NCBI RefSeq assembly: GCF_024362345.1
Contig: NZ_CP101505.1
Span: 1,136,001-1,200,000, forward strand
DNA from: Polaribacter dokdonensis
GTDB taxonomy: Bacteria > Bacteroidota > Bacteroidia > Flavobacteriales > Flavobacteriaceae
Length of the DNA: 64,000 bases
Reading direction: 5' to 3'
The notes under the pieces were generated by a model. The model saw only the letters and a program-made list of their open reading frames with translations. It searched no databases and was not told the origin of the DNA. Of the stretch, positions 17,511-26,192 are shown piece after piece; position 1 is the stretch's first letter; each line of letters starts with the position of its first letter. The translations under genes and the position numbers were made by a program.

Positions 17511-19217
17511 ATGAAATCTTATTCTATTTCATTATTATCACTTTTATCCTTTATTATTTTACTACTATCTTGTAGTAAAGAAATTCCAAAATCTCAAGCA
17601 ACCGTTTATTTTAATGGAAACATTATAACTATGGAAAGTGAAAAACCTTCATATGTAGAAGCTCTAGTTGTAAGAGATGGAAAAATAGAATTTGCAGGAA
17701 ACTCTGAAGAAGCAATGAAAACTGCTGGTTTAGGGCATAAAATGATTAATTTAAAAGGTAAAACGATGTTACCTGGTTTTATTGATGGTCATGCTCATTT
17801 CGCAAATTTTGCAGCACAAGCAATAGGAGCACAAATATTACCTCCACCAGATGCAGGTGCAAAAGACATACCTACTTTACTTGCCATTTTAAATGAATGG
17901 AACACAGAAGAAAACAGAGCCTTAACTGGTTGGATTTTTGGAAGCGGTTTTGATGATTCTGTTCTATTAGAAAAAAGATTTCCAACTAAGGAAGATTTAG
18001 ATAAAGTTTCTACAGTACACCCAATAATGATTGTACATATTTCTGGTCATTTTGCATCATTAAACTCTAAAGGGTTAGAGCTATTAGGCATTACAAAAGA
18101 CACTAAGAATCCTGATGGTGGAATCATAAGAAGAATGCCAAACAGCCAAGAACCAAATGGAGTATTAGAAGAATTAGCTGCAATTCCTTTTTATGCTAAA
18201 GCATTAACTCCAGCATCAGAAGAAGCACTTTTAAAATTTATGGATGCTGGTCAGGAAATGGCTTTATCATATGGTTACACTACAGCTCAAGAAGGTAGAG
18301 CTATGGAACAGCATGATTTATTAGCAACTTTTGCGGAAAAAGGCTTTTGGAAAATTGATGTTGTATCTTATATAGATTACGCTTTTCAGGAAAGCATGAA
18401 TAGTAAATGGAATAAAAAAGACTATGAAAATCATTACAGAATTGGTGGAATGAAATTAACTTTAGATGGTTCTCCTCAAGGAAGAACTGCTTGGAGAACA
18501 AAACCATATTTGCTTGCTCCTCATAATGCTGTACCAAATTATTTAGGCTATCCAGCAATTCCAAAAGATGAAGATGTTTTAGCCATATATGAAAATGCAT
18601 TTAAAAATAATTGGCAAATACTAACACATGCAAATGGAGATGCTGCTATGGATCAAATGATTCGTACAATGACAAAAGCTGCAGAAAAATATGGTAATAA
18701 TAATCGAAGAAATGTTTTAATTCATGGGCAATATGTTAGAGATGATCAGTTGGATTCATTTAAAGAATTAAACGTAATTGCATCATTATTTCCTTTGCAT
18801 ACATTTTATTGGGGTGATTGGCATCAAGAAATTATTGGAGGAGAATTAGGGCAAAAAATTAGTCCAACAAGAACTGCACTAAACAAGGATTTAAAAATCT
18901 CTATTCATACAGATGCACCAGTAGCTTTACCTAATTTAATGAGAGTTGTTTGGACAGCTGTAGAAAGAACATCTAGAACAGGCAAAATAATTGGAGAAAG
19001 TGAAAGGTTAACTCCTTACGAAGCTTTAAAAGCAATTACAATTTGGTCTGCTTATCAACATTTTGAAGAAGATAGCAAGGGTTCTTTAACTGCTGGTAAA
19101 TTAGCAGATCTAGTTATTTTAAATGAAAACCCATTAACTGTTGAACCTAGTAAAATAAAAGATATAATTGTTTTAGAAACCATTAAAGAAGGCAAATCAA
19201 TCTATAAAAGACAGTAG
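17511..19217 (+). CDS. YtcJ-like amidohydrolase, lipoprotein
   Basis: A 568-residue metal-dependent hydrolase of the amidohydrolase superfamily, exported as a lipoprotein: the signal ends LLSCSK with the lipobox cysteine at about residue 21. Metal ligands are visible in GFIDGHAHF, LTHANGDAAMD, VLIHGQYV and IHTDAPVALP. The arrangement and length resemble YtcJ-type amidohydrolases (amidohydrolase_3), many of which act on N-acyl or cyclic amide substrates; the substrate here is unknown. It is followed 90 bases later by a separately promoted metallo-hydrolase and superoxide dismutase, both also lipoproteins. Confidence 0.85.
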   Translation: MKSYSISLLSLLSFIILLLSCSKEIPKSQATVYFNGNIITMESEKPSYVEALVVRDGKIEFAGNSEEAMKTAGLGHKMINLKGKTMLPGFIDGHAHFANFAAQAIGAQILPPPDAGAKDIPTLLAILNEWNTEENRALTGWIFGSGFDDSVLLEKRFPTKEDLDKVSTVHPIMIVHISGHFASLNSKGLELLGITKDTKNPDGGIIRRMPNSQEPNGVLEELAAIPFYAKALTPASEEALLKFMDAGQEMALSYGYTTAQEGRAMEQHDLLATFAEKGFWKIDVVSYIDYAFQESMNSKWNKKDYENHYRIGGMKLTLDGSPQGRTAWRTKPYLLAPHNAVPNYLGYPAIPKDEDVLAIYENAFKNNWQILTHANGDAAMDQMIRTMTKAAEKYGNNNRRNVLIHGQYVRDDQLDSFKELNVIASLFPLHTFYWGDWHQEIIGGELGQKISPTRTALNKDLKISIHTDAPVALPNLMRVVWTAVERTSRTGKIIGESERLTPYEALKAITIWSAYQHFEEDSKGSLTAGKLADLVILNENPLTVEPSKIKDIIVLETIKEGKSIYKRQ

Positions 19218-19256
19218 TTTATCTCAGCATATTTATAAATAACTCTTAGTTCGAGA

Positions 19257-19286
19257 TTTGATTTTTTCTTATTCTTCTTATCTTTG
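19257..19286 (+). promoter_or_regulatory. Predicted promoter for metallo-hydrolase/sodC pair
   Basis: TTTG (19257-19260) and TATCTTTG (19279-19286) are spaced by 18 bases. The predicted transcript starts near 19293, so translation cannot begin at the upstream TTG at 19284, and the ATG at 19308 is the start. Confidence 0.65.
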
Positions 19287-19307
19287 AGAGAACTTAAAAA
19301 AAATAAA

Positions 19308-20093
19308 ATGAAATTTAAATCTATAAGTTTAGCACTAGTTGCAGTTCTTATAATTTCGTGCAAAACTGAAGTTAAAAAAACTTCTAATAAAAAAATGGAA
19401 ATTGCAGAAAATATTAAAGAGCAATCTGAAACAGAAATTACTCCAATTAGCCATGCTACAACAGTATTAGAATTCGATGATACTATTATTTATCTAGACC
19501 CTACAGGAGGTGCTGAAGCTTTCTCAGATTTTGAAAATCCAGATTATGTATTAATTACAGATATTCATGGAGATCATATGAATTTAAAAACGCTAAATGC
19601 TTTAACTCTAGAAAACGCTACAATTATTGCTCCTGAAGCTGTTGCCAAAGAAATTAGTGCAGTAAAAGCTAAAGAAGTAATCGTAATTAATAATGGTGAA
19701 GAAAAATCGTTTTCTAATTTTGATATTGAGGCAATACCTATGTACAATTTAAGAGAAGAAGCTCTAAAATTTCATAGTAAAGGAAGAGGAAATGGTTATG
19801 TTTTAACCATTAACGATGAAAGAATTTATTTCTCTGGAGATACAGAAGACATCCCAGAGATGAGAAGTTTAGAAAATATAGACAAGGCTTTTGTTTGTAT
19901 GAACTTACCTTACACTATGCCAGTAGAAAATGCTGCAAGTGGTGTTTTAGCATTTAAACCAAAACAGGTTTACCCTTATCATTACAGAGGTACAAATGGT
20001 TTGAGTGATATTAATAAATTTAAAGAATTGGTTAACAAAGGTGATGCTAACATAGAAGTTGTACAATTAAATTGGTACCCTAACAGAAATTAA
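19308..20093 (+). CDS. MBL-fold metallo-hydrolase, lipoprotein
   Basis: A 261-residue protein of the metallo-beta-lactamase fold, UlaG/YtnP-like branch. The start at 19308 gives a lipoprotein signal (MKFKSISLALVAVLIISCKTE, lipobox cysteine at residue 18). The metal motif reads TDIHGDHMN rather than the usual THxHxDH, with aspartate in place of the first histidine, a variant seen in this branch. Further ligand regions are YFSGDTED and YPYHYRG. It is probably a periplasmic or surface hydrolase of unknown substrate. It is co-transcribed with sodC (24-base gap). Confidence 0.82.
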   Translation: MKFKSISLALVAVLIISCKTEVKKTSNKKMEIAENIKEQSETEITPISHATTVLEFDDTIIYLDPTGGAEAFSDFENPDYVLITDIHGDHMNLKTLNALTLENATIIAPEAVAKEISAVKAKEVIVINNGEEKSFSNFDIEAIPMYNLREEALKFHSKGRGNGYVLTINDERIYFSGDTEDIPEMRSLENIDKAFVCMNLPYTMPVENAASGVLAFKPKQVYPYHYRGTNGLSDINKFKELVNKGDANIEVVQLNWYPNRN

Positions 20094-20117
20094 TAACTAC
20101 GTAAACTATATAAAATT

Positions 20118-20633
20118 ATGAAAAAAATAAGTCTATTAATAGTACTTTTTGCAATTGCAATCTCTTGTACAAAAAGTGAAGAAAAAATTGCAGAAGCAAC
20201 AATATCTGCTAAAAGCGGAAGCTCTGTAAGTGGGATTGTAACCTTTACACAAGTTGATGGAAAAGTTATGATGAAAGCAGATTTAAAAGGATTAACTCCT
20301 GGTACACATGCTATTCATATCCATGAAAAAGGAGACTGTTCTTCTGATGATGGAAAATCTGCAGGAGGTCATTGGAATCCAACACAAGATAACCATGGTG
20401 AATGGAAACATGGAGAATTTCATAGTGGAGACATTGGTAATTTAGAAGCGGATGAAAATGGAAATGCTACAATAGAGAAAGAGAGTGATTTTTGGTGTAT
20501 TGGTTGTGAAGATGATGCCAAAAACATTGTTGGACATGCAATTATTGTTCATGCAGGTACAGACGATTTTAAATCTCAACCTTCAGGTGCTGCTGGTGCT
20601 AGAGTTGGTTGTGGAGAAATTATGGAAAAATAA
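20118..20633 (+). CDS. sodC: Cu/Zn superoxide dismutase, lipoprotein
   Basis: A 171-residue Cu/Zn superoxide dismutase that removes superoxide in the periplasm or at the cell surface. The signal MKKISLLIVLFAIAISC ends in a lipobox cysteine. Copper and zinc ligands are recognisable in HIHEKGDC, GGHWNP, HGEWKHGEFHSGDIGN and GHAIIVHAG, and the C-terminal signature GAAGARVGCGEI is intact; the disulfide cysteines are the ones in GDC and GCG. An additional CIGC pair occurs in a family-variable loop (about residue 134). It ends at a strong bidirectional terminator. Confidence 0.93.
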   Translation: MKKISLLIVLFAIAISCTKSEEKIAEATISAKSGSSVSGIVTFTQVDGKVMMKADLKGLTPGTHAIHIHEKGDCSSDDGKSAGGHWNPTQDNHGEWKHGEFHSGDIGNLEADENGNATIEKESDFWCIGCEDDAKNIVGHAIIVHAGTDDFKSQPSGAAGARVGCGEIMEK

Positions 20634-20650
20634 TTTTCCAATTATTAATA

Positions 20651-20683
20651 AAAAAAGGTCACTATAACTAGTGACCTTTTTTT
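20651..20683. terminator. Bidirectional terminator after sodC
   Basis: Stem AAGGTCACTA / TAGTGACCTT with loop TAAC, with A-run and T-run flanks, between convergent sodC and the Gfo/Idh/MocA gene. Confidence 0.92.
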
Positions 20684-20700
20684 ATAAACAATGTTTTCGT

Positions 20701-21675
20701 TTAATATTCTAAACCAATTTTAGCCCTTACTTCATCTAAAGTTTTCATTAATTCTTTAGAAAAATCATAAGTCATTATTGGACTTTCTTTTTTACCATCT
20801 CTTAACAATTGACTAAAATGATCAGTTTCAAAATTATAACCAATACTCTTATAATTAAAATCTAAAGTTTCAGATTGACCGTCTTTTATAACTTTAACTG
20901 TTGATGGTTCATGAAATCTTGTATTTATTTTTACTTCAGCTTTTTCGAATGTAAAAATAGCCTCAGTTGGTGTTTCTTCTATCAAAGTACTTTTTAAATA
21001 AGCTTTTGCATTCTTGTATTGAAAAACAATATCACAAGAAGAATCTGCTCCATTTTCAAAAAATGTTGCGTTTGCTTTTATACCTAATGGTTTACCTAAA
21101 GTGCTTAAAGCTGCAAAGATTGGATAAATACCAATATCTAACAAAGAACCACCACCAACTTCTTTTTTAAATACTCTACTATCTGTATTATATTCAGTTA
21201 CAAATCCAAAATCGGCTTTTAAATCAATTAAATTACCATATTTTTTCTTTTGATAAAGATCTAGTACAAATTGGTAATGAGGCAAAAAATAAGTCCAAAG
21301 TGCCTCCATTAAAAGTACATTATTGGCTTTTGCTACAGCAATCATTTCATGTACTTCATTAGAGTTCATTGCAAAAGGCTTTTCACATAAAACTGCTTTT
21401 TTGTATTTTAAACACAAAATAGAATGCTCTTTATGAAAACTGTGAGGTGTTGCAATATATACTGCATCTACATTTGGGTCTTCAGCAAGTGCTTTATACG
21501 AGTTATAGGCATTATCTGCCTTAAATTTATTGGCAAATTCATTTGCTCTATCTTGACTTCTAGAAGCTACAGCAACCAATTTTACGTTACTTACATTTGC
21601 TAAATCTGTTGCAAATCTATCTGCAATTTTACCAAGACCAATTATTCCCCAATTAATAACTTTATCACTAGCCAT
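20701..21675 (-). CDS. Gfo/Idh/MocA family oxidoreductase
   Basis: A 324-residue NAD(P)-dependent dehydrogenase of the GFO/IDH/MocA family, typically acting on sugars, inositols or sugar derivatives. It has an N-terminal Rossmann motif GIIGLGKIADRFA, the hallmark CEKPFAMN (about residue 96-103) and the catalytic-helix region GGGSLLDIGIYPIFAA. Its start overlaps the stop of the symporter gene by one base (TAATG), which ties it to that operon. With a sodium:solute symporter and a PIG-L deacetylase upstream, a sugar-derivative catabolic role is likely; the substrate is unknown. Confidence 0.9.
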   Translation of the reverse strand: MASDKVINWGIIGLGKIADRFATDLANVSNVKLVAVASRSQDRANEFANKFKADNAYNSYKALAEDPNVDAVYIATPHSFHKEHSILCLKYKKAVLCEKPFAMNSNEVHEMIAVAKANNVLLMEALWTYFLPHYQFVLDLYQKKKYGNLIDLKADFGFVTEYNTDSRVFKKEVGGGSLLDIGIYPIFAALSTLGKPLGIKANATFFENGADSSCDIVFQYKNAKAYLKSTLIEETPTEAIFTFEKAEVKINTRFHEPSTVKVIKDGQSETLDFNYKSIGYNFETDHFSQLLRDGKKESPIMTYDFSKELMKTLDEVRAKIGLEY

Positions 21676-23387
21676 TATACTTCATTCAATTTTAAATCAT
21701 TTTTATTTTTAAAAAGTGTTTGAATTAAAATTGCAATTCCCATTACTAAAACACAGCCTAATAAATTAAGCCATAAATAAGGTAACCAATCTAAAATAAA
21801 AACCAGGATGATTATAATTTGTGTAATTACTGCTGCAATAAAAACCGCATTTCCTCTTACAAATTTTATAAAAAATGCAAGCAAAAATATCCCTAGAACA
21901 TTTCCGTAAAATATAGATCCAATAATGTTAACTAGCTGAATTAAGTTATCGAATAAATTAGCAATACAAGCTACAGAGATTGCTATAATTCCCCAAGCTA
22001 ACGTAAACCATTTGGAGGCTTTTACATAATGCTCCTCACTTTTATCATCCTTTACATTTCTTTTGTATAAATCAATGGCAGTTGTACTTGCTAATGCATT
22101 TAACTCTGAAGCTGTAGATGACATGGCTGCAGATAAAATAACTGCCAATAACAAGCCTATTAAACCTCTAGGAAGATTATTTAAAATAAAATGGATAAAG
22201 ACATAATCTTTATCATTAGATTCTATTTTTTTAAAATCTTTTTGTTGATTTAAAATAGCAACTAACTCTTTGGCTTCTTCTTTTAAAGTGAAATCTTTAT
22301 CATTTAAAACTTTTATTTGTTCTCTTTCTCTATCTTGAACACCATCAATAAAAAGCATTCTTTTTTCGTCTTCAATTTTAGCATGTTCACTTTCTAATTG
22401 CTGAAATTTACTGCTAAATTTAGAGTTAGCAATTGCATCATTAACCTTTGGATTAAAATTTAAAGGTGATGCATTAAATTGATAAAAAACGAAAACCATG
22501 ACACCAACAAGCAGTATAAAAAATTGCATTGGCACTTTAAGTAAGCCATTAAAAATTAGACCTAGTTGACTTTCTCTAACAGATTTACCAGACAAATAAC
22601 GTTGAACCTGACTTTGATCGGTACCAAAATAGGACAACATTAAAAATGTTCCACCTAAAATTCCTGTCCAAACAGTATATCTATTATTTAAATCAAAAGA
22701 AAAATCTAAGACTTCCATTTTTCCACTTGCACCTGCAATATCTAAAGCTCTACTAAAAGTTATATCTTCAGGAAGTTGGCTCATGATCATAAAAAACGCT
22801 ACCAACATTCCAAAAAATATAATAATCATTTGCTGTTTTTGAGTAACATTTACTGCTTTTGTACCTCCAGAAACTGTGTATATAATTACTAAAAAACCTA
22901 TTATAATATTTAACACCAATAAATCCCAACCTAAAACAGCCGATAAAATAATAGCTGGTGCAAAAATGGTAATACCTGCTGCTAAACCTCTTTGTACCAA
23001 AAATAAAATAGCTGCTAAACTTCTTGTTTTTAAATCGAATCTTCCTTCTAAAAACTCATAAGCAGTGTATACTTTTAACTTATGGTAAATTGGGATAAAA
23101 ACTGCGCAAATAACAACCATAGCTATTGGTAAACCAAAGTAAAATTGCACAAAACCCATTCCACTATGAAAAGCCTGACCTGGAGTTGACAAAAACGTTA
23201 TTGCACTTGCTTGTGTAGCCATAACAGAAAGACCAATTGTCCACCATTTAGAATCACTACCACCTTTTATATAGTCTGTAACATTGCTGTTTTTGCGAGT
23301 TACATAAGTACCATAAGCAACTATGAATACTAAAGTTACAGATAGAATAATCCAATCTACGTAATGTAATTTACTTGCTACTTCCAT
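21675..23387 (-). CDS. Sodium:solute symporter (SSS family)
   Basis: A 570-residue sodium-coupled transporter with about 13-14 membrane segments, LeuT-like fold. Family features are an N-terminal periplasmic start, WWTIGLSVMATQASAITFLSTPG (sodium-site helix), TVSGGTKAVNVTQ and AAMSSTASELNALAS. A hydrophilic charged loop at about residues 318-390 is longer than usual and predicted helical. It belongs to the SGLT/vSGLT-type sugar or organic-solute group common next to sugar catabolic genes. It is preceded 3 bases upstream by a 38-codon membrane peptide gene and followed by a one-base overlap with the oxidoreductase. Confidence 0.9.
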   Translation of the reverse strand: MEVASKLHYVDWIILSVTLVFIVAYGTYVTRKNSNVTDYIKGGSDSKWWTIGLSVMATQASAITFLSTPGQAFHSGMGFVQFYFGLPIAMVVICAVFIPIYHKLKVYTAYEFLEGRFDLKTRSLAAILFLVQRGLAAGITIFAPAIILSAVLGWDLLVLNIIIGFLVIIYTVSGGTKAVNVTQKQQMIIIFFGMLVAFFMIMSQLPEDITFSRALDIAGASGKMEVLDFSFDLNNRYTVWTGILGGTFLMLSYFGTDQSQVQRYLSGKSVRESQLGLIFNGLLKVPMQFFILLVGVMVFVFYQFNASPLNFNPKVNDAIANSKFSSKFQQLESEHAKIEDEKRMLFIDGVQDREREQIKVLNDKDFTLKEEAKELVAILNQQKDFKKIESNDKDYVFIHFILNNLPRGLIGLLLAVILSAAMSSTASELNALASTTAIDLYKRNVKDDKSEEHYVKASKWFTLAWGIIAISVACIANLFDNLIQLVNIIGSIFYGNVLGIFLLAFFIKFVRGNAVFIAAVITQIIIILVFILDWLPYLWLNLLGCVLVMGIAILIQTLFKNKNDLKLNEV

Positions 23388-23390
23388 AAA

Positions 23391-23507
23391 TTAATTTGTA
23401 AAATGGTTTGTAATTAAATAGAATAAAATCAAATAAATTAGATTCGCTATTAAAACGAAAGTGTAAACTTTTTCCCACTTGTATTTAGGTTTTTCCATAC
23501 GTTTCAT
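23391..23507 (-). CDS. Small single-pass membrane protein (38 aa)
   Basis: A short reading frame between the PIG-L deacetylase and symporter genes: ATG at 23507, TAA at 23391-23393. The product begins MKRMEKPKYKWEKVYTF and has one hydrophobic helix at about residues 17-33 (FVLIANLIYLILFYLIT). The start could also be the second ATG (residue 4). Gaps are 23 bases upstream and 3 bases downstream, fitting an operon member. The basic, aromatic N-terminus followed by a single helix resembles small accessory subunits of transporters. No family name is known to me. Codon composition is like its neighbours. Confidence 0.65.
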   Translation of the reverse strand: MKRMEKPKYKWEKVYTFVLIANLIYLILFYLITNHFTN

Positions 23508-23530
23508 TTTATATAATTAGCAATATTTTT

Positions 23531-26017
23531 TTATTCTTTACCCACACTTAGCATGTTTGCAAATAATTTATAGGCTCCAGAAACACCTGCAGGTAATTCT
23601 CTAAAAAAACTTAAACCTGTATAAATATAATTTCCTTTGCCATATTTGGCAATTAGCAAACTACCTAATTTAGGTGTTTCTCCTTTATCTTTCATTGATA
23701 AAATTGGTGTGTATTGATCACTCCACGCAATTGGAAAATACAAACCTCTTTCTTGAACCCATCCTTTAAAATCATTCTCAGTAATTTTATTCGGAAAATT
23801 TAATAAAGAATTATTTGGATCTAATACAGTAACCTCTGCAAATTCGTCTGTAACTCTATCTCTAGATAATTTAAGCTGATAAGGTGCTTGTACATCTACT
23901 CCTCTATTTGTATTGTATTGCACAATCATATTACCACCGTTTTTTACATATTCTAACAAATGTTTTTGTTTGAACTTCAATTCACTTACAACATTATAAG
24001 CTCTAATTCCTAGAACAATGGCATCAAATTGCTGTAAATTTTTATCGTTTATTTCTGATGGATTTATCTCAATAACATTATAACCTATTTGTTGTAAACT
24101 TTCTGGAACAGCATCGCCTGCACCTTTTATATAACCAATATTATTACCTTTCTTTTCGATATTTAATCTAACAATTTTAGCTTCAGAATTTTTAAGTACG
24201 GTTTGTTTTGGAATATGATTGTAATTAATTTCTATCAACTCTTTCGTAAAAGTTTCTCCTTTAGATTTTGCAATTACTTTTAAATTTCCTTCAGATTGAT
24301 TTTTAGGAGGAATAACCATAAAAACAACTACTTGCTTGTCATTTTTTTGTGCAATATTAAAAGTGATTTCTTTGGGTGAAACAGACCAGTCTTTTGGCAC
24401 TTCTAATTGTACATTACCCGTTACAAAATTCGCTCCTGCTCTAACCTCAACTTCTACTTGTTTAGCAATACTATCAGAAAAAATTATTACTTTATCTTTT
24501 AGTTTAGTTGTAACACTTGGTACTATTTCAAAAGGCTCGTAAATCTCTCCTTTATCACGTTTTGAATACCTTCTAATTACATTTTTGGTAATAGTAATTG
24601 GCACATAGTTTATTACCAAATTAAAATCTATTGTAATTTCTCTAGGTGTTTCTGGTTTACCAATTAATGTTCTATCATGTACAGAATACATTCCTAGAGA
24701 AGCTTCTTTCCTCAACCAATAAGGATCTGAAAAATTAGCTCCTTTTAAAGAAATACTCTCTTTAAAATTCTGTTTTACATTTTTTGACAAACTTACCCCT
24801 TTAAAGATTTTTGATGCTGTGTTATTTGCTGTAATGGATGTTAACTCTACTGCAACATCACTTCTATTAATTACTTCAAAATTTACATCAATTTTTGAAT
24901 TAGGAACTGCTGTTGAACTAACTGCAGATGCTTCTAAATATAAACCTAAACATGCTTCTATAATTTCTTTAATTTGAGTCGTCTTGATTTTTTTCCAATG
25001 TTCATCTTCTAACTTATTTATCAAAGAATAAGCTTCTAGTAACTTTGGTATGTGCTTAGCAGGATTTGTAAAATCAAAATTTTCTTCAACATCGTATAAA
25101 ATATCACCAACTTCACCTCCGTTTTTTACACGATTCCAAGTAGTGTTAATTCCAGAGAAAATATCATTTTTATCTTTAGGTGCTTCACCTTTTAAAAACT
25201 CTACGTACTCTGTTTGAGTACCTCTTGTTGTTAGTCTTCCAAAACCTTGGCACAAGTGCTGACTGCTAGCCATAGATGCTAATTCGTTATTAGAAAGTCC
25301 TTTTAGAGGATAATAAACTCCTACATCAAATTGGGTGAAGTTTTTAGAAGCTTCTTTAAACTCGTCTCTATTTCTGTAAAACCAAGATGATGTATTAAAA
25401 AACAATCTTTTAGGTTGCCATGTTTCTGTAAATTTTAATTGATCTGCAAACTGCTTTTCATCATTTACTAAATCAAAAGCTTCTACACTTAACATTGCAG
25501 AACTAGTATGATGACCATGAGTTGTACCTGGAGTTCTATGGTTAAATCTATTAATAATTACATCTGGTTTAAAAGTTCTAATTGCCCAAACTACATCACT
25601 TAATACTTCTTTTTTATTCCAAATTTCTAAAGTTTCATCTGGATGTTTAGAATAGCCAAAATCATTTGCTCTTGTAAATAACTGTTCTCCTCCATCTACG
25701 CTTCTAGCTGCAAGCAACTCTTGAGTTCTAATAACGCCCAATAACTCTCTAATTTCTGGCCCTATTAAATTCTGACCTCCATCACCTCTTGTTAAAGATA
25801 AATAACCAGTTCTTGCCTTAACTTCATTTGCTAAGTATGCAATTAAACGAGTATTTTCATCATCTGGATGTGCAGCTATATAAAGAGCAGTTCCTAAAAA
25901 GTTTAATTTTTGAACCTTTTCAAAAATTTCATTTGAAGTTAATTTATTAGGTTGCTGAGCAAAAAGTGTTGTAAACATCAGCAATACTGCTGAAATTGAA
26001 AGGAATAATTTCTTCAT
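23531..26017 (-). CDS. PIG-L family deacetylase (LmbE-like), exported
   Basis: An 828-residue exported protein. The frame opens at 26080, but a -7 box (26038-26045) lies inside that extension and the ATG at 26017 begins a signal peptide (MKKLFLSISAVLLMFTTLFAQ). Residues about 35-270 are the zinc-dependent LmbE/PIG-L N-deacetylase domain, with AAHPDDEN and the distal TTHGHH metal motif. The middle (about 390-640) has immunoglobulin-like beta domains, and the C-terminus (about 650-828) looks like a glutamine-amidotransferase-like alpha/beta fold (AIVLGIRAYN, YVKNGGNMIVQYN). Such large LmbE proteins are common in Bacteroidota; they likely de-N-acetylate an amino-sugar glycan or glycoconjugate outside the cytoplasm. 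Confidence 0.88.
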   Translation of the reverse strand: MKKLFLSISAVLLMFTTLFAQQPNKLTSNEIFEKVQKLNFLGTALYIAAHPDDENTRLIAYLANEVKARTGYLSLTRGDGGQNLIGPEIRELLGVIRTQELLAARSVDGGEQLFTRANDFGYSKHPDETLEIWNKKEVLSDVVWAIRTFKPDVIINRFNHRTPGTTHGHHTSSAMLSVEAFDLVNDEKQFADQLKFTETWQPKRLFFNTSSWFYRNRDEFKEASKNFTQFDVGVYYPLKGLSNNELASMASSQHLCQGFGRLTTRGTQTEYVEFLKGEAPKDKNDIFSGINTTWNRVKNGGEVGDILYDVEENFDFTNPAKHIPKLLEAYSLINKLEDEHWKKIKTTQIKEIIEACLGLYLEASAVSSTAVPNSKIDVNFEVINRSDVAVELTSITANNTASKIFKGVSLSKNVKQNFKESISLKGANFSDPYWLRKEASLGMYSVHDRTLIGKPETPREITIDFNLVINYVPITITKNVIRRYSKRDKGEIYEPFEIVPSVTTKLKDKVIIFSDSIAKQVEVEVRAGANFVTGNVQLEVPKDWSVSPKEITFNIAQKNDKQVVVFMVIPPKNQSEGNLKVIAKSKGETFTKELIEINYNHIPKQTVLKNSEAKIVRLNIEKKGNNIGYIKGAGDAVPESLQQIGYNVIEINPSEINDKNLQQFDAIVLGIRAYNVVSELKFKQKHLLEYVKNGGNMIVQYNTNRGVDVQAPYQLKLSRDRVTDEFAEVTVLDPNNSLLNFPNKITENDFKGWVQERGLYFPIAWSDQYTPILSMKDKGETPKLGSLLIAKYGKGNYIYTGLSFFRELPAGVSGAYKLFANMLSVGKE

Positions 26018-26037
26018 TTTTTGTAGTTGATAACACA

Positions 26038-26045
26038 CAAATGTA
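26038..26045 (-). promoter_or_regulatory. Predicted -7 box TACATTTG for PIG-L/symporter operon
   Basis: An exact TAnnTTTG match on the minus strand, 21 bases from the ATG at 26017. It sets the operon start and rules out the longer reading frame. No good -33 is seen. Confidence 0.55.
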
Positions 26046-26159
26046 GTTTTTTTAATCAGTAAAAAAGTGCGTATTAACATAATTATAACGTTTTTAAAAA
26101 CATGAACAAAATGCTCATAACCTGTTAATAAATTAATTTTAAAAGTCGCTTTTTAAGAT

Positions 26160-26167
26160 TATATTTG
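26160..26167 (+). promoter_or_regulatory. Predicted -7 box TATATTTG for dnaN
   Basis: An exact TAnnTTTG match 26 bases before the dnaN ATG. Confidence 0.6.
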
Positions 26168-26192
26168 TAAATCAAATTAAGAAAAATAATCA

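Noticed and set aside
19284..19307. TTG start eight codons upstream for the MBL-fold protein
   Set aside because: It falls inside the TATCTTTG -7 box, and the ATG at 19308 begins a proper lipoprotein signal.
26018..26080. Longer N-terminus for the PIG-L deacetylase
   Set aside because: The 21 added codons span the predicted -7 box and do not make a signal peptide; ATG 26017 does.
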